A program made the translations under genes and the position numbers. Positions 53,690-60,000 of a stretch of 60,000 nt of DNA are shown piece after piece (positions within the stretch are counted from its first letter, which is position 1; every line of letters starts with the position of its first letter). The notes under the pieces are model-generated. The model saw only the letters and a program-made list of their open reading frames with translations, was not told the origin of the DNA and did no database searches. This stretch comes from Symsagittifera roscoffensis. Lineage: Eukaryota > Xenacoelomorpha > Acoela > Convolutidae. The DNA lies in NCBI RefSeq assembly GCF_963678635.1, contig NC_087064.1, positions 53,030,684 to 53,090,683 of the forward strand, written 5' to 3'.

Positions 53690-56600
53690 CTGTAAATGAA
53701 ACTCTCAGCAGCCTAAATTTTTCTGTCCCAGCAAAACACAATTTTTTTCATTACACGTGCCGAACGTAGTGTGATAGTATGATGCAACTTTTTTCCAGCT
53801 TAACGCGCAAACAAGTGCTATTTGTCGTTAGCTGCATTAGCTTTATAACAACATGGGCTTTAACATTTAATTCGTAATAAGTTAACACAGCTATTTGTTT
53901 TATACAACAGTTAAATAATTAAAATCCCAATCAGAACTTCTCCAAATCGATAAATTTTGCGAGTTTTTTAAATGCGTAATTTATTCGCATTTTGTTTTTA
54001 ATACATTCCATTATTTACATTCAAAGTTAGTGTGGTTGACTTTAGCTTATTAGTTTCCGATTTTTTATATGCTAAGTTTGAGTTTTTGTGCAATTTTTAA
54101 AACTCCTTTATCTTTGCCGCTTTTTCGCTCATATCTGCGAAGTTGCAGCTTCACCTGTGTCAAATTTTTAGCAATAGTGTTTGTAGTCGGAATGGAACAC
54201 CTTGAACCACTGAAAATTAACCAAGTATGCTTGTTTGTATGTTTTCATTAGAAAACCTATAATGAAAAGCATATCTAAAATAAAACAAGAATAATTGGTT
54301 ACTCTGCAATGAGCATGGAATGTTCCGACCATAGTATTAAAAAAACTACAAAGATTTTTTTTGTCTCATTAGTGCTTTTTCTGCGTGGTGTGATAAAAGG
54401 ATCTGACTTAAAACTATAATTTATCTCAAATTGGTCAAAAATGTATGTAGAAATATAACCAGAACAAAAAAAAATAAATAATTTTTTTTTGCAAGTTGTT
54501 ACTCTCAAAGTGGCGCTAAAAACTCCATATACTAATTTTATTTGTTTAAAACTAAATATTAGGGGCTTTAATTTAGCATAATTAGGCTGTTGTAAGGCTG
54601 CTCGTTAGGTGTTGTAAGGCTGCTCATTGGGCGTTGTAAGTAAACCAGCTTCTTTCGATACCAAGAAGAGGTTTGAAAAATTTTTAATGTGGTCGAATCA
54701 CGACTGAAAAGGCTTCAATTTGGTATGTCACTCGACACATTTCAGTGGTTTTTTGTGGTACCTGATTTAACTTTTTTTAAAGACGTGCGGAGCGTTGTGT
54801 GATAGTACGATGCAACTTTTGTTTCAACTTAAGTCGCAAACAAGTGCAAGTTTTCGTTGGCTGCCTTAGCATTATAACACCATGGGCTTTGACATTTATT
54901 TCGCAATAAGTTAAAACAGCTATCTGTTTTTTTTCAACAGTATAATAATTAAAATACCAATTCAGAACTTTTCCAACTCGAAATGTTATGCGAGTATTTT
55001 GAAATGCATATTTTAATCGCATTTTGTTTTTAATACATTCCATTGTTTACATTCAATGTTAGTGTGGTTGCCTATAGCTTAATAGTTGCCAAATTTTTTC
55101 ATGCTTATTCTGAGTTCTTCTGCATTTTGAAGCTCCTTTTTGTTTGCCGCTTGCTCGTTCATGTTTGCGATGTTGCAGCTTGACCGCTGTCAATTTTTTA
55201 GAAACTGTGGCTGCAGTCGGAATGCTTGTTTAATGTATGTCTTGGTTAAAAAATTTAGAATGAGAAGCAGATTTTAAATTAAACAAGGATAACCGGTTAA
55301 ACAAGGATCACGGAATTTTCCGACCATAGTCTTTAAAAAACTACAAAAAAAAAAGATTTTTTTTTCTAATTAGTGCTTTTGCTGCGTGATGTGATAAAAG
55401 GATCTGACTTAAAACTAAAATTTAGGCGTATTCGACAGTCATTGTAGTTTAGGCAAATTGGACAAAATATTTGTAAAAAAAATAACTAAAAGAACAAAAA
55501 AAAAGTTCTTACTTCTCAAAGTGGCGCTACTGAGGATAGTTTTTGTCGATACTGAGGATAGTTTTTGATACTGAGGATAGTTTTTGAAAACTTTTAAATG
55601 TCGTTTGAATCACGACTGAAAAGGCTTCAATTTGATATATCACTCGACACATTCCAATTGTTGTTTGTTGTACCTAATTTTGTTTTTTATAACACGTGCA
55701 GAGCGTTGTGCGATAGTAAGATGCAACTTTTTTTCCAACTTAAAAAGAAAACAAGTGCTATTTTTTTGGCTACCTTCGAATTATAACACCATGGGTTTTG
55801 ACATTTAATTCGGAATAAGTTAACACAGCTTTTTTGTTTTATACAACAGTACAATATCTAAAATCTCAGTTCAGAGCTTCCTCAATTCGATTTTTTTTCG
55901 CGAGGTTTTCGAAAGGCATATTTATACTCAATTTGTTTTGAAACCTTCTTTTTTACATGCAAAGTCAGTGTGGTTGCCTTCAGCTTATTTGTTTCCAAAT
56001 TTTTTTTACTTGCTCAGTTTGAGTTCTTGTGCATTTAAAGCTCCTTAATCTTTGCCGCTTGCTCGCTCATGTTTGCGGAATTGCAGCTTCGCCTGTGTCA
56101 AATTTTTAGCAATAGTGGCTTTAGTCGGAATGGAACAATTTGAATCACTGCGCATTAACCAAGGATGCTTGTTTGTTGTTTGTTTTGATTGGAAATTTTT
56201 TATTGAAAATCGTTTCTAAAACAAAGCAAGGATAACCTGTTACTATGCAATTAGCACGGAATGTTTCGACCATAGTGTTTTAAAAACCTTCAAAAATATT
56301 TTTTTTCAATTGCTTTTTCTGCGTGTTGTGGTAAAAGGATCGGACTTAAAACTTTAATTTAGGCGTATTCGACAGTAATTGTAATATAGGCAAAATGGAC
56401 AAAAATGTTTATTGGAAAATGACTAAAATAATTTAAAAATTGCAAAGTTTTGAATTTTTCAAGTTTTTAGTTCTCAAAATGGCGCTAAAAACTTCAAAAA
56501 CAATTTTTTTTGGCTTAAATTTTAATTTTAAGGGCTTAAATTAAATATAATCAGGTTATAAGGCTTCTCGCTGGCTTCATTTGCTCAAAATTTTCAAACA

Positions 56601-57840
56601 GTTTTTCTCGATACCGAAGATAGTTTTTGAAAACTTTTAAATGTTGTTCGAATCACGACTGAAAAGGCTTCAATTTGATATGCCACTTGACACATTCCAG
56701 TGGTTCTTTGTTGTACCTGATTTTGCTTTTTATAACACGTGCAGAGCGTTGTGTGATAGTACGATGCAACTTTTGTTCCAACTTAAGTCGCAAACAAGTG
56801 CAAGTTTTCGTTGGCTGCATTAGCATTATAACACAATGGGCTCGGACATTTAATTTGCAGTAAGTTAACACAGCTATCCGTTTTTTTTAACAGTATAATA
56901 ATTAAAATACCAATTCAGAACTTTTCCAACTCGAAATGTTATGCGAGTTTTTTGAAATGCATATTTTAATCGCATTTTATTCTTAATACATTCCATTGTT
57001 TACATTCAATGTTAGTGTGGTTGCCTATAGCTTATAAGTTGCCAAATTTTTTCATGCTTGTTCTGAGTTCTTCTGCATTTTGAAGCTCCTTTATCTTTGC
57101 CGCTTGCCCGCTCATGTTTGCGAAGTTGCAGCTTGACCGCTGTCAATTTTTTAGAAACTGTGACTGCAGTCGGATTGGAACAATTTGAACTACTGCACTT
57201 TAAACAAAGATGCTTGTTTGTTGTATTTCTCGATTAGAAAATTTATAATGAAAAGCATACCTAAAATTAAACAATAAAACCCGTTACTATGCAAGTAGCA
57301 TGGAATGTTCAAACCATAGTCTTAAAAAACTACAAAAAGAAATGTTTTTCACATTAGTGCTTTTTCTGCGTGGTGTTATAAAAAGGAATTGACTTAAAAT
57401 TTTGATTTAGGCATATTCAACGGTCAACGTAATAAAGGCAAATTGGACAAAAGTTTTTTTTTTAGAAAATTGACTAAAGGAACAAAAAAAAAATCAAAAA
57501 GTTTTTGCAGAAATTTTATTGAAATTTTTCGAGTTTTTAGTTCTCAAAGTGGCGCTAAAAACTCCAGAAACTTCTTTTTTGTTTAAAACTAAGTTTTAAG
57601 GGCTTAAATTGAGCATAATTAGGCTCTTGTAAGGCTGCTCGCTTGCTTAACTTGCTGAAAATTGAATAAAGAATCAAAATTTTTCTACCAGTTTTTCTCG
57701 ATACTGATGATAGTTTTTAGAGGAAAAAGATTTAGAGGACAAATTTTAAATGTCGTTCGAGTCACAACTGAAGAGGCTTCATTTTTTCGACACGTTGCAA
57801 TGGTTATTTGTAGTTACTGATTTTGCGTAGAAAACAAAAA
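53690..57840. repeat. Tandem array of ~0.9-1.1-kb diverged units in intron 7
   Basis: The block ACGTGC.GAGCGTTGTGTGATAGTA occurs near 53755, 54781, 55693 and 56737, and CACGACTGAAAAGGCTTCAAT near 54699, 55611, 56654 and (diverged) 57764. Each unit also has CCATGGGCTTTGACATTTAATT, AAGTTAACACAGCTAT, AGTGTGGTTGCC and GCGAAGTTGCAGCTTC.CCTGTGTCAA. ORFs such as 56653-56871 recur in the units and are not genes. Confidence 0.8.
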
Positions 57841-58454
57841 ACCAAAATACCCCCGAATACAAGGTTCCTCAAATAGAAGGTTTTCAAATAGTCGGAACAA
57901 TTATTTGGGATCATACAGTTTTTCTTAACTGAATAGTTTGTTATTGTTGCGATCACGCAGAAGTGAAATGTGTTCGGGGAAGTTATAAACGTCCTGTGAA
58001 ATTGAGTGTATCGTCATTTTGAGGTCATTTTGGTCGTGATTTGACCTAGGACATAGTAATCCAAGCGAATTTGCGATTGTTGTGTTATAAAATCAGTCCA
58101 CTTTTTTCGGTCCCACGTTTTTTTTTGCTTTTTATGCGTTTTTAGAGTTAGAGTTATGTTTTAGCTATATCCTTCTAGAATAAAGTATTAATGAGAGTAG
58201 ATTAAATTAAGAGGCGATTGCTATGTGGGCGACTCATGTGACTCTTGATCTGGAGTAACATGATCGGATCCCGTATTCTCCAAGTAATTTCTCATTTTCG
58301 AAGTTTTGATTTCAAGGCTTATTTTGATATTTTCTTGCTTTTTTGTTTTTGGTTTTTGGAGCTACTATTTTGCAGAGATAGTGTTCTTGTCTAACCTGCC
58401 TAGAAAAACCTGCTGTGCTACAGTTTCAGCATCCGGCTATTATTAATGTTTCAG
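57841..58454. other. End of intron 7, no gene seen
   Basis: AT-rich, with another weak tRNA-like segment (about 58208-58276, GTGGGCGACTCATG...GATCGGATCCCG). It ends with the acceptor TTAATGTTTCAG. Confidence 0.5.
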
Positions 58455-58513
58455 TGACAAACCGTATGTCAAGATGAGAGATTTGAGAAAAGGGATGCAA
58501 AAAGTTGAGCATG
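58455..58513 (+). CDS. TNK2-like: ACK-like kinase exon 8 (59 bp)
   Basis: Acceptor TGTTTCAG, donor CATG|GTAAGT. It fits the phase on both sides (2 in, 1 out) and encodes DKPYVKMRDLRKGMQKVEH. This basic stretch has no domain I recognise; a tyrosine lies in it. Confidence 0.75.
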
Positions 58514-58590
58514 GTAAGTGAGATCAGTTCACGCGATCTTTTTCGTTATGGCCATTGCGGTTGATATACAAAAGGCACATTTAATTTCAG

Positions 58591-59948
58591 CTGATGACCT
58601 AATTGATCTGACTGCTGTTCGATCGCCCGATGTTGAGCATCAGCCTTCTTTTTCTCCCGATAACGGAATCGCATCTTCAAGCAATCCGTTTGGACCTATC
58701 CTGAGTGATCGTCAGAATATGTCACAAAGATTCACAGATAACTTCGTGCAAAACAGTGGCGAAGCGAAAGACGAAGATCCCGATGACTTCAGTGTCTACG
58801 ACGACCAATCTGAGTTCTACTCGGTTATCGATTCAGACGAGGGTCGATTGACTCCGTCTCAAAATGAGCAGTCTCCGACGCATGGTTATAATTCAATTGG
58901 TAGAATGGAATCCAATGGAAGAGCCGAATCAACGAACCCGTTTTACACGAACGAAGAGTACGACGAGTATTCTTCTATGGCGAAATATTCAAAAGCAAGA
59001 ACAATCGAAAATAAAAACAACAGTTTTGCTCAGTTCTCACAAAGTTTTGACTCTGCAACTAACTGGGAACCGATAAACGTACAGGAAACTGTTGATTGTC
59101 AATTCGACGCTACGCCTAATGTGCAATACACTGAAGATTCTAATGCAACTCTGCAAGAGCAATCAAATAATCCGATATTTCGAGAAACACCTGCGAAAAG
59201 ACCAAGTGGTTTTGAACAAGACTTGATTGATCTAAATACACTTAAGTTTCAAGATAAAAGTGCAAATATTAGTAGTATTTCGTGGAACAATGCCAATGAA
59301 GCTGCCAAAAGTTCAATAGCCAAAAGCATGGAGACTGGAGGGAGTCGTTTTTCGATCGATCTTGAATCGGTCAAATTGGACCAATCCAGAGAAAATACTC
59401 CTAGTGATATAGCATCAGGATCTAGTGTCGATTACTGCGACGAATTAGAGGAAAGGATTAAGAAACTGCGAGAGATGCAGCTGAGAAATAGCATCAAAAG
59501 GGATAAAGATTCCACTTTCTCGCCGAGGTTGAACTTCCGACACTCGATGCCAAAACCAGGTGAAAATGTGTCCTCAAACTTCAGCCGACCGGGATCCAAA
59601 GAACATAGTCGGGAAAATTCGGGTCCGTACTCGCCGACAGTTCCTACTGTACCCACGAAAAGGGAAGCGTCGGCTTTCGCTTCGAAACCTATGGCTATAC
59701 CGGGTAGCCAGGCTTCGAGGCTCAGTGCGCCGCCTCATATGTTGGCGAGGTCTCCAGCTGTAACTTCGGCGTTTTTGCCTCAGTCGCCAAATATTGGAGG
59801 ATTCGGAAAATCAAATTTGAGTTCAAGCTTTCCACCTCCGCCACCCCCAATGGCAAACAGCTATGGTGGTTTTGGAAATAATGGATTCGGAATTTCTGGG
59901 GCACCGACCGCACCAGCGTATGAGCTGGTTTCTTCTACACAATTGAAG
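58591..59948 (+). CDS. TNK2-like: ACK-like kinase exon 9 (long endocytic-type tail)
   Basis: Acceptor TTAATTTCAG; likely donor AAG|GTATAT at 59949. 452 codons of low-complexity tail, phase 1 in, phase 0 out. It carries two clathrin-box-like motifs (DDLIDLTAV near the start, DLIDLNTL about residue 210), two NPF motifs (SNPFGP, TNPFYT) that would bind EH domains, a short coiled coil (ELEERIKKLREMQL), and polyproline FPPPPPPM. This suits ACK kinases, which act on clathrin-mediated endocytosis. The gene continues past the window; a C-terminal UBA domain, typical of ACK1, would be expected there. Confidence 0.85.
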
Positions 59949-60000
59949 GTATATTCGATTTTATTAACATTGGTTTTTCAAACTCGTTAGTTCAAAGCAC
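59949..60000. other. Start of the next intron
   Basis: GTATATTCG begins a likely intron. The open frame runs on for 14 codons to a stop at 59988-59990, so exon 9 could instead be terminal, which I think less likely. Confidence 0.5.

Noticed and set aside
1-60000. CRISPR arrays, operons or bacterial genes
   Set aside because: The tandem repeats have no spacer pattern, and introns and retroelements show a eukaryotic genome.

Overview
The window is eukaryotic. It has GT-AG introns, long AT-rich introns, LTR and non-LTR retroelements, and a metazoan-type cytoplasmic tyrosine kinase. The best guess is an invertebrate animal, possibly marine, because the reverse-transcriptase family at 4.8-6.3 kb is one I associate with corals, sponges and molluscs. 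I cannot name the species.

Layout. (1) 1-3895: the 3' end of an LTR retrotransposon (element A), with a frameshifted accessory ORF, a polypurine tract and an 876-bp LTR. (2) 4216-7062: a 5'-truncated reverse-transcriptase/endonuclease ORF between two ~414-bp direct repeats. (3) 7179-26246: a ~19-kb Gypsy-type element (element B) with 916-bp LTRs differing at about 4 sites, inserted into an older non-LTR RT gene that lies on the minus strand. Element B holds a long leader with a G-rich minisatellite, a gag-pol ORF, a ~2.43-kb in-frame tandem duplication of part of pol, and three accessory ORFs downstream of pol: one macro-domain-like, one coiled-coil, and one unknown protein (ORF3) that element A also carries. 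(4) 24259-32292: a ~4.0-kb near-identical tandem duplication. Each unit joins the 3' end of element B (ORF3 C-terminus, 3' UTR, LTR) to the first three recognisable exons of an ACK/TNK2-family tyrosine kinase. (5) 32293-60000: the rest of that kinase gene on the plus strand, with exons for the kinase C-lobe, SH3 domain and an endocytic-adaptor-like tail. They are separated by introns of up to 12.6 kb built of tandem and dispersed repeats, a foldback element with its own 990-bp duplication, palindromes and tRNA-like SINE heads.

The host gene. Splice phases agree from the SAM-like N-terminus (27024 or 31042) through the kinase, SH3 and 'LIDL/NPF/polyproline' tail to at least 59948. The one exception is an extra base in a T run at about 45719-45723, which shifts the frame inside the kinase C-lobe. 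Exons 1-3 are present twice; the copy at 31042-32138 lies next to the rest of the gene.

Main points of interest. They are the OARD1-like macro-domain ORF in a Gypsy element, the unrecognised ORF3 shared by two diverged elements, and three nearly identical tandem duplications within 60 kb. Two of these have short fillers that look copied from adjacent DNA; one filler forms an 11-bp hairpin and brings in the stop codon that breaks pol. Nothing here has been checked against databases: all family calls are by eye.
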